Shown in pieces: positions 8,293-17,093 of a stretch of DNA of 64,000 bases. This stretch comes from MVYY01 sp035369865 (GTDB lineage Bacteria; Bacteroidota; Bacteroidia; Bacteroidales; Paludibacteraceae): the NCBI GenBank assembly GCA_035369865.1, contig DAOOVG010000001.1, positions 1 to 64,000 of the forward strand, written 5' to 3'. Each line of letters opens with the position of its first letter. Position 1 is the stretch's first letter. Under the pieces are notes generated by a model. The model searched no databases. It was given only the letters and a program-made list of their open reading frames with translations, and was not told where the DNA came from. Both the position numbers and the translations under genes were made by a program.

Positions 8293-9786
8293 TTATTTTA
8301 GTAAAACCTTTTGGCTGTGATTTCCTGCTTTCACAATGAAAACATTTCCGGGAATGTTTTCCAAAGAAACAGTTTCATCATTTGAAATCGTAGATTGATA
8401 GACCAATTTACCTACCACATTATAAACAGCTATATTGCTTCTGTCAGATAAACCTGTTATGGTTAACATCCTATCCCTTACCAGCACTTTGAAAGGAGAT
8501 ACCGTATTTTCCTTATTAAGAGTAAATATTTTGTATTCAATAGCACCAATAGCAGGAGTAGTGGGACGAGTATCTCCTACTTGATCATCCGTTGGGATAG
8601 TATACCCTGTTAAAGTGGCCGTACCTGCACCTCTGGCAATACTACTCGAAGAAATGGGAACAATAGGGAATCCATTATAAGTAACATATTGAGGACGTTT
8701 TTTATCGGTACCAAAAGTTTCGAGTTCACCCATAAATATATTGGCAGTTGCCGGATCATCCACCTTAATGCAATGTTTGTCTGCAAAATTTATGGTTTCT
8801 GAAGCTTGGGAATAGATAACATAATTTGGATCAATCAAAACACTTCCTGTAGCTGTTCCACTTTTTGTTTCTACCAGATCAGAATAAGCATCTCCGGTTA
8901 CATTTATGTTATTCACAACCAAAGAATTAACTAAATAAACATTGGCAGAACCTTTCGAGGTAACATAAGCAGTTACAGCTCCATTTCCTTGATTACCCGT
9001 AAAGGTACAATTGATGGCAGTCAAATTTGTTGTAAATTCACTACTGCTTTGCACAGTACATAAAACAGCTCCACCGGTTTGTGCAGAAGTATTGTTAGCA
9101 AAAGTGGAATTAATAATTTTAACTTTGCAGGGAGTGGCTACTGTCGCTCTTGCTACAATAGCTCCTCCTCCATTTGTACCATTAGTTGTACAATTGTTAT
9201 TAATAAAACTGCATTTTTCAATGGTTACATCAGCAGCATTATAGATACACAATGCTCCTCCACCATAGCTACCATTTGATTTATTTCCATCGAAAATAGA
9301 ATTTTTAATGGTAGCCACCCCTTGAATACGAGCTGCGCCTCCATTGTTATTTTGAGCTGTGATGTTCTTAAAAATACAATTCTCAATATTCAAAGTAGAA
9401 CCATTAGCAGCTTTGATCGCAGTATTGCCTGCGATACTGGTTCCATCAAAAACGAGATTTGTTAAATTTATAGAATAACCTGTAGGTATGTCAAAAAATG
9501 ATAGGTTTGTAGCAGTTCTTAAAATTACTTTTTCACTGGTAGCAGCATTTATTCCATTAATAGTCAAGTTTTTGTTTAAAGAGATTTGAGCACTTGCTAA
9601 ATTGACAGTATTTGCCGTATCTCCAACAAAATTAAAATTGATAATGTCACCGGCTTGGGCATCGGCAATGGCTTGTCTTAATGAACCTGTTCCGGAGCTT
9701 TCCCCATTGGTTACCGTAATGGTTTTTGCTGATAGCATGGAACTAAAAGACAAAACCAATAATAAAAGTAAATGTTTTGTTTTCAT
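8293..9786 (-). CDS. Secreted beta-helix protein with T9SS sorting tail (paralogue B)
   Basis: A 497-residue paralogue of the gene at 4367-5851. Signal peptide ends SMLSAKT; a right-handed beta-helix (about 60-325) has the same rungs, including IENCIFKNIT and INCTFTGNQG; the anchor-Q-like segment ends TTPAIGAIEYK. The C-terminal T9SS domain differs from those of the other two genes (VAVYN-type core, ending QKVLLK). It begins 65 bases after the glycerate-kinase stop in the same direction, so it may be read through from the GH89 operon or have its own promoter; no good TAnnTTTG box was found. Function unknown; secretion and cell-surface display are the supported inferences. Confidence 0.82.
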   Translation of the reverse strand: MKTKHLLLLLVLSFSSMLSAKTITVTNGESSGTGSLRQAIADAQAGDIINFNFVGDTANTVNLASAQISLNKNLTINGINAATSEKVILRTATNLSFFDIPTGYSINLTNLVFDGTSIAGNTAIKAANGSTLNIENCIFKNITAQNNNGGAARIQGVATIKNSIFDGNKSNGSYGGGALCIYNAADVTIEKCSFINNNCTTNGTNGGGAIVARATVATPCKVKIINSTFANNTSAQTGGAVLCTVQSSSEFTTNLTAINCTFTGNQGNGAVTAYVTSKGSANVYLVNSLVVNNINVTGDAYSDLVETKSGTATGSVLIDPNYVIYSQASETINFADKHCIKVDDPATANIFMGELETFGTDKKRPQYVTYNGFPIVPISSSSIARGAGTATLTGYTIPTDDQVGDTRPTTPAIGAIEYKIFTLNKENTVSPFKVLVRDRMLTITGLSDRSNIAVYNVVGKLVYQSTISNDETVSLENIPGNVFIVKAGNHSQKVLLK

Positions 9787-9851
9787 AATAATTTAATTTT
9801 AAATGTTAATAAAAAGATTGGTAGATTCAGATAAATATTTTTTTAATAAAG

Positions 9852-11171
9852 TTATTCAATAATGGCTATTATCATATCCATCACATTGGTTTTCGTAGAA
9901 CCCGTAATCAGATGTCCACCTACTTGTTTGAAAAAATGATAAGCATCCGATTTTTTTAAATAATCCATTGGAAGAATGTGTTTTTCTTTAGCAGTTTGAA
10001 TAGTGCTGGCATCCACTATGGCACCGGCAGCATCGGTTGGTCCGTCGGTTCCATCCGTTCCTCCACAAAGAATAGTAATGCCCGGCATGTTTTCCAATTT
10101 GGTGGCCAGATATAAAGCCAAATGTTGATTCCGACCGCCCAAACCGTCACCGGTAACTTTTACTATTGGTTCACCTCCAAAAAGAAAGCAAATAGGTGTT
10201 TTATGGCTCTTTTCCTTGAATTTTTCAATGGTACTTAAAATAAAATTGGCTGTTTCTTCTATATTGCTTTGCAAATTGTCGGTAATGACATGAGCTTGAT
10301 AACCTAATTCTTTAGCTTTGCGACCGGCAGCTTCCAATGCCATTTTATTGTTTCCTATGATTATATTATAAACTTTTGAAAAAATCGAATCGTCCGATTT
10401 GGGTGTTTCCGAGATTTCTCCGGCTATTCCTCTTTTTAAATATTGCACTACTGAAAGTGGAACTTTATTTATCAATTCGTATTTTTTTAATACTTCGTAA
10501 GCTTCGGAAAAAGTAGTGGGATCGGGGTAGGTGGGTCCAGAAGCTATCACATCCAATCGGTCACCGATTACGTCAGAAAGAATTAAACTAACGGTTTGGG
10601 CTGGATAAATTTCTTTTGCCAATTGTCCCCCTTTTAATTTTGAAATATGCTTACGTACCGTATTGATTTCCTGAATACTTGCTCCACTCTTTATTAAGAG
10701 GTCATTGGTTGTAATAAGGTCAGATAAACTTATTTCGTCAGGACAATCGGCCAACAATGCAGAAGCTCCCCCTGAAAATAGACAAATGACTAAATCATGA
10801 GAACCGGCCTGCTTGGCAATGGTTAAAATACGTTGAGCTGCTTTCCGCCCATTTTCGTCAGGCAATGGATGACCCGCCTCGGTAATTTCAATTATATTTA
10901 AAGCACATTTGTGTTGATATTTTACAACTATGTGTCCGGCGCTTATATAATTTCCCAATATTGATTCAATTTCTTTTGCCATCAAAGCAGTTGCTTTTCC
11001 GGCACCTATCACAAAAATATTTTCAAAATCAGGAAGATAGAATGAATGATTTTGGATAGATAAAACATTATTACTCCATCTTACTTCCGATTTTATCAAT
11101 TTATCGGGTAGTACACTTTCTATTCCCGATAAAAATATTTGCTTTATGTCCGTTTTCGGATTAATTTTCAT
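9852..11171 (-). CDS. Glycerate 2-kinase (GckA/TtuD type, DUF4147-MOFRL)
   Basis: The protein is 439 residues when started at MKINPKTDIKQIF (ATG at 11171-11169), 4 bases after the permease stop. A longer ORF reaching 11207 would overlap the permease by 32 bases and adds an unlikely hydrophobic leader. The N-terminal DUF4147 domain has VIGAGKAT and CLFSGGASALL; the C-terminal MOFRL domain has GGRNQHLAL and GGTDGTDGPTDAAGA. Type II glycerate kinases phosphorylate D-glycerate to 2-phosphoglycerate with ATP, feeding lower glycolysis. Pairing with a GntP-type permease argues that glycerate or a related sugar acid is imported and used. Confidence 0.9.
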   Translation of the reverse strand: MKINPKTDIKQIFLSGIESVLPDKLIKSEVRWSNNVLSIQNHSFYLPDFENIFVIGAGKATALMAKEIESILGNYISAGHIVVKYQHKCALNIIEITEAGHPLPDENGRKAAQRILTIAKQAGSHDLVICLFSGGASALLADCPDEISLSDLITTNDLLIKSGASIQEINTVRKHISKLKGGQLAKEIYPAQTVSLILSDVIGDRLDVIASGPTYPDPTTFSEAYEVLKKYELINKVPLSVVQYLKRGIAGEISETPKSDDSIFSKVYNIIIGNNKMALEAAGRKAKELGYQAHVITDNLQSNIEETANFILSTIEKFKEKSHKTPICFLFGGEPIVKVTGDGLGGRNQHLALYLATKLENMPGITILCGGTDGTDGPTDAAGAIVDASTIQTAKEKHILPMDYLKKSDAYHFFKQVGGHLITGSTKTNVMDMIIAIIE

Positions 11172-11175
11172 TTTA

Positions 11176-12510
11176 TCAACCAATAAATAAAGAAGTAACA
11201 AAAACACATAAAAAAACGGTTATTCCCATAACAGCAGTAGCGGTCGAATAAACTTTCAAGCTGGTATTAATTTCTATTCCTGAAAAACGGGTTACCACCC
11301 AAAAATAAGAGTCGTTGGCATGGGAAATCATCATAGAACCAGCACCCATAGCAAGCAGTGTCAATAATTTCCCCATTTCAGAAGCCAAGCCCAAGGTTGA
11401 AAGCATAGGTGCAACAAAAGAAGCGGCCGTTATAATGGCTACCGTTGAAGAACCTTGTGCCGTTTTCAATAAAAAAGCAATTAAAAAAGGAACCAACAAA
11501 CCTAATTTCGTTTTTACTAAAAATTCAGCCGCATATAAGCCGATATTTGTTTCTTTTATAACCAATCCAAACATGCCGCCAGCTGCCGTGATAATAAGTA
11601 TGGGACCTGCTTTTTCTATAGCATTTTCCAATATTTCGTTATAAATATTCATATTTCCACTCTTGAGCAATAAAAACGATAGGATTGCTCCAATAAAAAG
11701 GGCAATTACAGGTTGCCCAGCAAAAAATATAATTTTTACGATTAAATTTTCGGATGAAAAACCAAAAGCTCCCAATAACGACGCAATGGCAATTAAAAGA
11801 ATCGGGACAAGAATGGGCAATAAAGATAATGAAACTGATGGAAGTTTTTGAAATTGTAGTTTATTCGTTTCATCTGTTTCAGATTCAATATATTGATAAC
11901 TATCGTGACGAGTTTTCCATTTTGTCCAAAAAAAAGCCACCAATGCAGCAGGTATGGCAAACAATATGCCCAGTAGGATAAAATAAGCAAGATTAACTTC
12001 GATGATGCCGGATGCTGCCAATGCTCCCGGATGAATAGGTACCAGACAATGAACGGCATACAAAGAGGTAGCCAATACAACAGCCGTAAATGATAAGGCA
12101 ATTTTAGTTTTTGAGCTGAAAGACTTTGCTATGCCACTCAATATGATAAATCCGGCATCGCAAAAAATAGGCAACCCTGTTACAAAACCCGTTATCCCTA
12201 TTGCCGCAGCAGCTTTGCTTTGTCCGGTTTTTTTCAAAATGTAATTGGCAATACTTACTGCGCCTCCCGATTTTTCAAGAACAACTGCAATAATTGATCC
12301 AAAAATAATAATGAATCCTATTGTAGCAATGGTATCGCCAAAACCTCTTTTTAGAATATCAATGATAGAATAAAAGGGAAGAGTTGCCATAGCAAGCAGT
12401 AACGATACCACAAACAACGAAACAAAAGCATTTAATTTTAGTATAGAAGTAAGCCAAATAATTAATACTATGCTCAACAAAACCAATATGGAAACTAACA
12501 AAGGACTCAT
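11176..12510 (-). CDS. GntP-family sugar-acid:H+ symporter
   Basis: A 444-residue integral membrane protein with about 12 hydrophobic segments and GntP-family signatures: the N-terminal LSIVLIIWLTSILKLNAFVS, FGDTIATIGFIIIFGSIIA, TGFVTGLPIFCDAGFI and the C-terminal AMGAGSMMISHANDSYFWVV. The family imports gluconate and related sugar acids across the inner membrane with protons. It is followed 4 bases later by the glycerate kinase, so glycerate is the likeliest substrate. It sits 57 bases downstream of two GH89 genes in the same direction, suggesting a common transcript. The substrate is inferred from context. Confidence 0.9.
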   Translation of the reverse strand: MSPLLVSILVLLSIVLIIWLTSILKLNAFVSLFVVSLLLAMATLPFYSIIDILKRGFGDTIATIGFIIIFGSIIAVVLEKSGGAVSIANYILKKTGQSKAAAAIGITGFVTGLPIFCDAGFIILSGIAKSFSSKTKIALSFTAVVLATSLYAVHCLVPIHPGALAASGIIEVNLAYFILLGILFAIPAALVAFFWTKWKTRHDSYQYIESETDETNKLQFQKLPSVSLSLLPILVPILLIAIASLLGAFGFSSENLIVKIIFFAGQPVIALFIGAILSFLLLKSGNMNIYNEILENAIEKAGPILIITAAGGMFGLVIKETNIGLYAAEFLVKTKLGLLVPFLIAFLLKTAQGSSTVAIITAASFVAPMLSTLGLASEMGKLLTLLAMGAGSMMISHANDSYFWVVTRFSGIEINTSLKVYSTATAVMGITVFLCVFVTSLFIG

Positions 12511-12567
12511 ATATTTATTTTGCTACACAAGTTTTTACTTTAAAAAACACTTAAAAAAGGAATGAAA

Positions 12568-14796
12568 TTAATTTCTTTGCCAATCTTTTATTATTTGCTG
12601 ATAATACTTTTTATAGAATTTTTTAGTAACTTTTACAGGATCACCTTTTGTAAAAGTTGGATATAATTCGTTGCTGTTTACCCATTCCCATTCCCAATCT
12701 TTGATTTGTTCATCAAATTTCTGCTGGTCAAATTCTTTTCGTTGTGACAAATCAGTAATTACTTGATTGATAAATTTTTTCCAACGAACTTTATAAAAGC
12801 CATTGAGTAATCCTGACCATTGTTTGCAGGCATAGTCATGAATATGACAATCCTTATCTCCCCAAAGAGTAATTAAATCTCGAGCATTTTTTTCATACAA
12901 TTTTCTTTCTTCGTCGTTGGTACCCCATTTTTTTGCATCTTCCAGCCAAATTCCCAACAAAAAATCTTTTCTGGTAGCTAACAATTCATCCATATCAGAA
13001 ATTAAATCAAGGAAACGTTGACTGTTTTTTCTGAAAGAAGATAGATTTTTTGTTTGATAATCTTTTGCCATTTGCTGTTGGATGGCAGAAGCATAATCTG
13101 CCATCACTTGTCGCGTAATATCAACTACATCAAATTGATAACCATCGCTATTTTTAAATTCATCTGAAGCTGTAATGAATAATTTCCACGCTTCTACCAG
13201 CATCATTGGATTGTAAGGCAAGGTGGTGTTGCAGGTTCCTCCCGGATTTTTTTTAAAAGTGGGCCGTCCGGTAATAATAGATTCAGGTCCTCCATTGGTA
13301 ATAGTATCAGCATAAACACTTTGGGATAAAATTTTCCATGCCTTTTCTATATTCGCATTCTTTTCCCCATATCGTCGTAGAGCATAATTATTCAGCCAAT
13401 TGTTTATCTCGATAGGTGTATCACACCAAACATTTTCGAGCATCATATCATAAATAATCGGATTTTGTTCTATTCCTTCCATGGTTAAACCAATACCCAT
13501 CATTTTATCTGCAACTGGATTATGAAGCGCTTGTGCAGGATGTTGTGCAACACTGCTCATATAACCGGAAAGATTAATATTTTTCCCAAAATTATGAAGC
13601 ATATTCCAAATCCAAGGTTTTCCGTAATAAGCTTCCGTGCTTTTCCAAACAGGATATCGTTCACTCCACAAATCCAAAATAATCATTTTATCGTTGGGGA
13701 TTCCATTCAGTAAAGCTTTGATAGCATTTTGTCGCCAGAAATTTTTATCATGATAGAATAACCATCCTTGCATAATCCACGTTGCAGCAGGATCTGCTAT
13801 CTGCATCGATTGATAAACTTTTTGACTGATATTATTCAAAAAAAGTGAGTCATTGGAAGGCGGTCTGTTTTCGTTAAATGTGTCAGCCGAATAAAAATGA
13901 TCGGAGCCAAACACACGAATTTCTTCTTCAATAAAACGTTTCCCAATTTCGGTAAACAAAGGTTCGTTAGGATCGAGAATACACACTTCTGGAAAATTTA
14001 CCCATGAAGTTTTTCTGATTTTTGCTTGTGGAAATTTTTCTTGAAAAGAAGGAGGAACATGTCCTGTAAAAGCAGGCAAAATAGGTGTCATTCCCAAAGA
14101 ACGTTCTTGTTGAAGAATTTTTTTCTGCAATTCTTCTTGTTTCTGCATAAATGATAAAGGCAAGGGTCCATCCCAACCGTCGAGATTACCCATCCAAAAC
14201 CAGCTAAAATAAGCCGGTCCACTGAAAAAATCCTTTAAATCTTCATCAGAAAAACCTAAACTTTTATAAACTTCCCGCCAAATAGAATTTTGACCTGTTA
14301 AAGCAAGAGGCATATTGATGCCATTCATTGCCATCCAATCAATTTCTTTTTGCCAGCGTTCCCAATCCCACCAGCTCATACTGTAATTAAAAGTACAGTA
14401 GTTCAAATAATAACGATATTTGTAAGGCGATTTTTGTCTTATCATCTGATCTACTCTGGGTAAAGGTTCAGGTAAGTTTAAATTGGTGCCATTCCACGTA
14501 ATTTGACAATGGGCAATGTGTTTTAAATAATAATTGAAAGCACTTGCAACCGATACTCCGTTGTTTCCACGCAAGATAATTTTATCATTTTTCGAAAATA
14601 CTTCAAAAATATCTTTGTCGTCGGCATCTTTACTAATAAATTCAATTTCAAAATCATTAGCTTTTTGTGGTAAAACTCTTTTTATCAAATCTTGAACTGC
14701 TTTTTTTTGTTCTTGCATATTGCTTTGTGGCGTAGCATTAACTAATAATGCTAACCCTACAAAAAATATTACTAAGAAAAATTTTGCCCGTTTCAT
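12568..14796 (-). CDS. Alpha-N-acetylglucosaminidase, GH89 (copy 1)
   Basis: A 742-residue secreted or periplasmic glycosidase of family GH89 (NAGLU). Signal peptide about 1-21. Family blocks are intact: YRYYLNYCTFNYSMSWWDW, IDWMAMNGINMPLALTGQ, WMGNLDGWDGPLP, YSADTFNEN and GIGLTMEGIEQNP. By comparison with human NAGLU, E309 (in DTFNE) would be the acid/base and E440 (in TMEG) the nucleophile. GH89 enzymes remove terminal alpha-linked GlcNAc, as in heparan sulfate or alpha-1,4-GlcNAc-capped mucin glycans. It starts 11 bases after the second GH89 gene, so the two are co-transcribed. In this copy the usual MAPEG is LTMEG, a small departure beside the nucleophile. Confidence 0.93.
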   Translation of the reverse strand: MKRAKFFLVIFFVGLALLVNATPQSNMQEQKKAVQDLIKRVLPQKANDFEIEFISKDADDKDIFEVFSKNDKIILRGNNGVSVASAFNYYLKHIAHCQITWNGTNLNLPEPLPRVDQMIRQKSPYKYRYYLNYCTFNYSMSWWDWERWQKEIDWMAMNGINMPLALTGQNSIWREVYKSLGFSDEDLKDFFSGPAYFSWFWMGNLDGWDGPLPLSFMQKQEELQKKILQQERSLGMTPILPAFTGHVPPSFQEKFPQAKIRKTSWVNFPEVCILDPNEPLFTEIGKRFIEEEIRVFGSDHFYSADTFNENRPPSNDSLFLNNISQKVYQSMQIADPAATWIMQGWLFYHDKNFWRQNAIKALLNGIPNDKMIILDLWSERYPVWKSTEAYYGKPWIWNMLHNFGKNINLSGYMSSVAQHPAQALHNPVADKMMGIGLTMEGIEQNPIIYDMMLENVWCDTPIEINNWLNNYALRRYGEKNANIEKAWKILSQSVYADTITNGGPESIITGRPTFKKNPGGTCNTTLPYNPMMLVEAWKLFITASDEFKNSDGYQFDVVDITRQVMADYASAIQQQMAKDYQTKNLSSFRKNSQRFLDLISDMDELLATRKDFLLGIWLEDAKKWGTNDEERKLYEKNARDLITLWGDKDCHIHDYACKQWSGLLNGFYKVRWKKFINQVITDLSQRKEFDQQKFDEQIKDWEWEWVNSNELYPTFTKGDPVKVTKKFYKKYYQQIIKDWQRN

Positions 14797-14807
14797 TTTA
14801 CCGAAAT

Positions 14808-16988
14808 TTATTTTAATTGTTTAATATATTTTTTTGCTTCTTCAATCGGATTTGAAAAAGGTTTTACTTGAGGCTGCCACGGAGTATTTATCCATTCTTC
14901 TTCCCAATCGTTCAATGAATTTCTTTTATTCGAAAAATAAATTTGAATACGAGGAATATAATAATCACGAATAAGTCCATTCCACACTCGAGCTGCATAA
15001 TCTTCTTGAAAACCACCCCAAGTAGTGATTAATCGTTTAGCATCAGCTTCATATTTCATTTTTTCAGCATCATTGGTAGCTTGCTTGTGTGTGAAATTTA
15101 CCCAGTTTTCAAGTTTATGTGTAGGGTGCGAAGCCAACAGTTTATCAACGAACAAAAGAATATCGATAGTTTGATCTAAAGCCTTTTTGGCTTCTGCTTT
15201 TTGGTTTAAAGAATCTGTTTTTAATGCTTTTTTATAGCAAAAATCTGCTTTTGCCGATAAATATAAAGCCGAAAATTCAATAGCGTCGTTACAGTATAAA
15301 GGCGATTTTTTTAATTCGTCAGAACAATCCAAAAATAATTCGACTCCTTGCAAAAATTTTTCACTGGTATCTATCTTACTTTTTCTGCGTTGGTCGGGAA
15401 CAACCGTTTGCCATGTAAATCGAGGATAAGAATACAACGAACTATAAACAGATTGAAGTAAAAGTTTCCATGCTTTTTCCATTTTTTTCGGGTAACCCCC
15501 ATATTTGGCCATGCAATATTTAGCTATCCAGTTATTAATATCCATTTCTTTGTCTTGCCAACCCATGTCGGCCAATAATTCATATACCACTTCATTGTTT
15601 TCTATTCCTTCAGGAGCAAAGCCAAAACCAATTAAATTATTTCGATAAGAAGATTGTAAAGCTTGTATAGAATAAGAAGCGTAGAGAGTTAATTCTCCGG
15701 TCAATGGAGTTTTTCCACCAAAATTTGGAGTATAGGAAAAAATCCAGTTTTTCCCATAAAATCCTTCATGTACTTTCCATGTCAAATCTGTATGCCACAC
15801 CCATTTTGGATATTCATTGGCCAAATCAATGATTATCATTTTATCGTTTGGTACTTTCTTGAGTAAAGCTTGGAGGCTGGGTTTGTCCCAAAATTTATGC
15901 TGATAACCAAAAGTCCAACCTTGTGTTACCCACACGGCATCAGGATTTCCTGCTACGATAGATTTGTAAATAGCTTCTCCATACTCTTCGAGCAATTTAT
16001 GTTTCGATTCTTCATTATCAACAGGAAGTTCCATCTCGTTGAAGCTGTCTGAAAGATAATAAATGTTTTTTCCAAATTCATTTTCCCATTCTTGAATAAA
16101 CAGTTTACCGATTTTTTCAAAAAAAGGAGAATCGGGAGCAATAACAAAAGCATTATATTTTTCCGAAAAACCGCCCCATTTTAATTGCTTTACTTTTATA
16201 TCAGGATTCTTTTCCATAAAAGCTTTTGGTACGAAACCTGCAAAAGTAGGAATAATAGGTTGCATTCCTAATTCTCGCATACGGTCAATAATTTTGTGCT
16301 GAAGTTGTAATTGCTGTCTATGCCAAGAATCAGTTAAAGGACCATCCCAGCCATTAAGATTACCCATGCGGTGCCAGGGTAAATAAGCCGGTCCTGTAAA
16401 AAATTCATTAATTTCCTCTTTTGTTAAGCCCAATTTTAACCACACACGTTCTGCGATGGCTTCACTTGCTATAGGAGCCAAAGGCATATTAATACCATGA
16501 AGAGCCATCCAATCAATTTCTTCTTCCCAACGTTTCCAATCCCAGTAAGGTGTTGTATATCCGAATGTTACCACATTCAAATAATAGCGAAATTGATATG
16601 GTGATACAATTTCTTTTTTTTCATAGTCAGGCCACGATGCAGGTATATTCAAATGTTTACCACTCCATGTAATCATAGAATGACAAGCTTCTTTTAAATA
16701 CGTATTAAAAGCATAACAAAGAGCCACTGTGCTACTTCCCTCAATGTGCAATGACCCATTTTTTGCTTCTATGTTAAAAGATTCTAAGCCTTTTACAGAA
16801 GGTATTACGCCAAAATTAATGTCCTCGGCTTTTTCACCTATTGCCCTTGTTATAACATTTTTTGCGGGAGTAATTATATCTGATAGTTGTGCTTCTTTAT
16901 CTTGTGCAAAAGAAGGATAGCCATAACAAACTTGGTAACTTACCAAAAGGAAAGAAAAAGAGAAAAAAAGAAATGTTTTCTTTAGCAT
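14808..16988 (-). CDS. Alpha-N-acetylglucosaminidase, GH89 (copy 2)
   Basis: A 726-residue GH89 enzyme with signal peptide about 1-23. Blocks: YQFRYYLNVVTFGYTTPYWDW, IDWMALHGINMPLAP, RMGNLNGWDGPLTDSW, YLSDSFNEME and GFGFAPEGIENNEVVYE. Likely catalytic residues are E318 (DSFNE) and E460 (APEG), aligned to human NAGLU E316 and E446. This copy keeps the canonical APEGI nucleophile block. It is clearly diverged from its neighbour, so the pair is an old duplication with possibly different linkage or aglycone preference. It is the first gene after the strong terminator at 17037-17069, so a promoter should lie within 16989-17036, but no TAnnTTTG box was seen there. Confidence 0.93.
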   Translation of the reverse strand: MLKKTFLFFSFSFLLVSYQVCYGYPSFAQDKEAQLSDIITPAKNVITRAIGEKAEDINFGVIPSVKGLESFNIEAKNGSLHIEGSSTVALCYAFNTYLKEACHSMITWSGKHLNIPASWPDYEKKEIVSPYQFRYYLNVVTFGYTTPYWDWKRWEEEIDWMALHGINMPLAPIASEAIAERVWLKLGLTKEEINEFFTGPAYLPWHRMGNLNGWDGPLTDSWHRQQLQLQHKIIDRMRELGMQPIIPTFAGFVPKAFMEKNPDIKVKQLKWGGFSEKYNAFVIAPDSPFFEKIGKLFIQEWENEFGKNIYYLSDSFNEMELPVDNEESKHKLLEEYGEAIYKSIVAGNPDAVWVTQGWTFGYQHKFWDKPSLQALLKKVPNDKMIIIDLANEYPKWVWHTDLTWKVHEGFYGKNWIFSYTPNFGGKTPLTGELTLYASYSIQALQSSYRNNLIGFGFAPEGIENNEVVYELLADMGWQDKEMDINNWIAKYCMAKYGGYPKKMEKAWKLLLQSVYSSLYSYPRFTWQTVVPDQRRKSKIDTSEKFLQGVELFLDCSDELKKSPLYCNDAIEFSALYLSAKADFCYKKALKTDSLNQKAEAKKALDQTIDILLFVDKLLASHPTHKLENWVNFTHKQATNDAEKMKYEADAKRLITTWGGFQEDYAARVWNGLIRDYYIPRIQIYFSNKRNSLNDWEEEWINTPWQPQVKPFSNPIEEAKKYIKQLK

Positions 16989-17036
16989 TTTTAATAAATA
17001 AAAAATCCGACTAATAAAAAGTTAAAGAATTCTTGA

Positions 17037-17069
17037 AAAATTATCAGGGAATTATTCCCTGATAATTTT
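17037..17069. terminator. Strong bidirectional hairpin ending the SusCD operon
   Basis: Perfect 14-bp arms AAAATTATCAGGGA (17037-17050) and TCCCTGATAATTTT (17056-17069) with a 5-base loop. On the minus strand the stem runs out in TTTTT. It lies 25 bases after the stop of the last SusCD-operon gene (17094) and before the first GH89 gene, separating the two transcription units. Confidence 0.85.
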
Positions 17070-17093
17070 AAATTTAAACGATTGTTAACTAAA

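Noticed and set aside
4900..9300. Repeated blocks suggesting a CRISPR array or tandem repeat
   Set aside because: The repeats are coding rungs of the beta-helix proteins and gene duplication; there are no regularly spaced identical units.
11171..11207. Upstream start for glycerate kinase
   Set aside because: It would overlap the permease by 32 bases and add a hydrophobic leader to a cytoplasmic enzyme.
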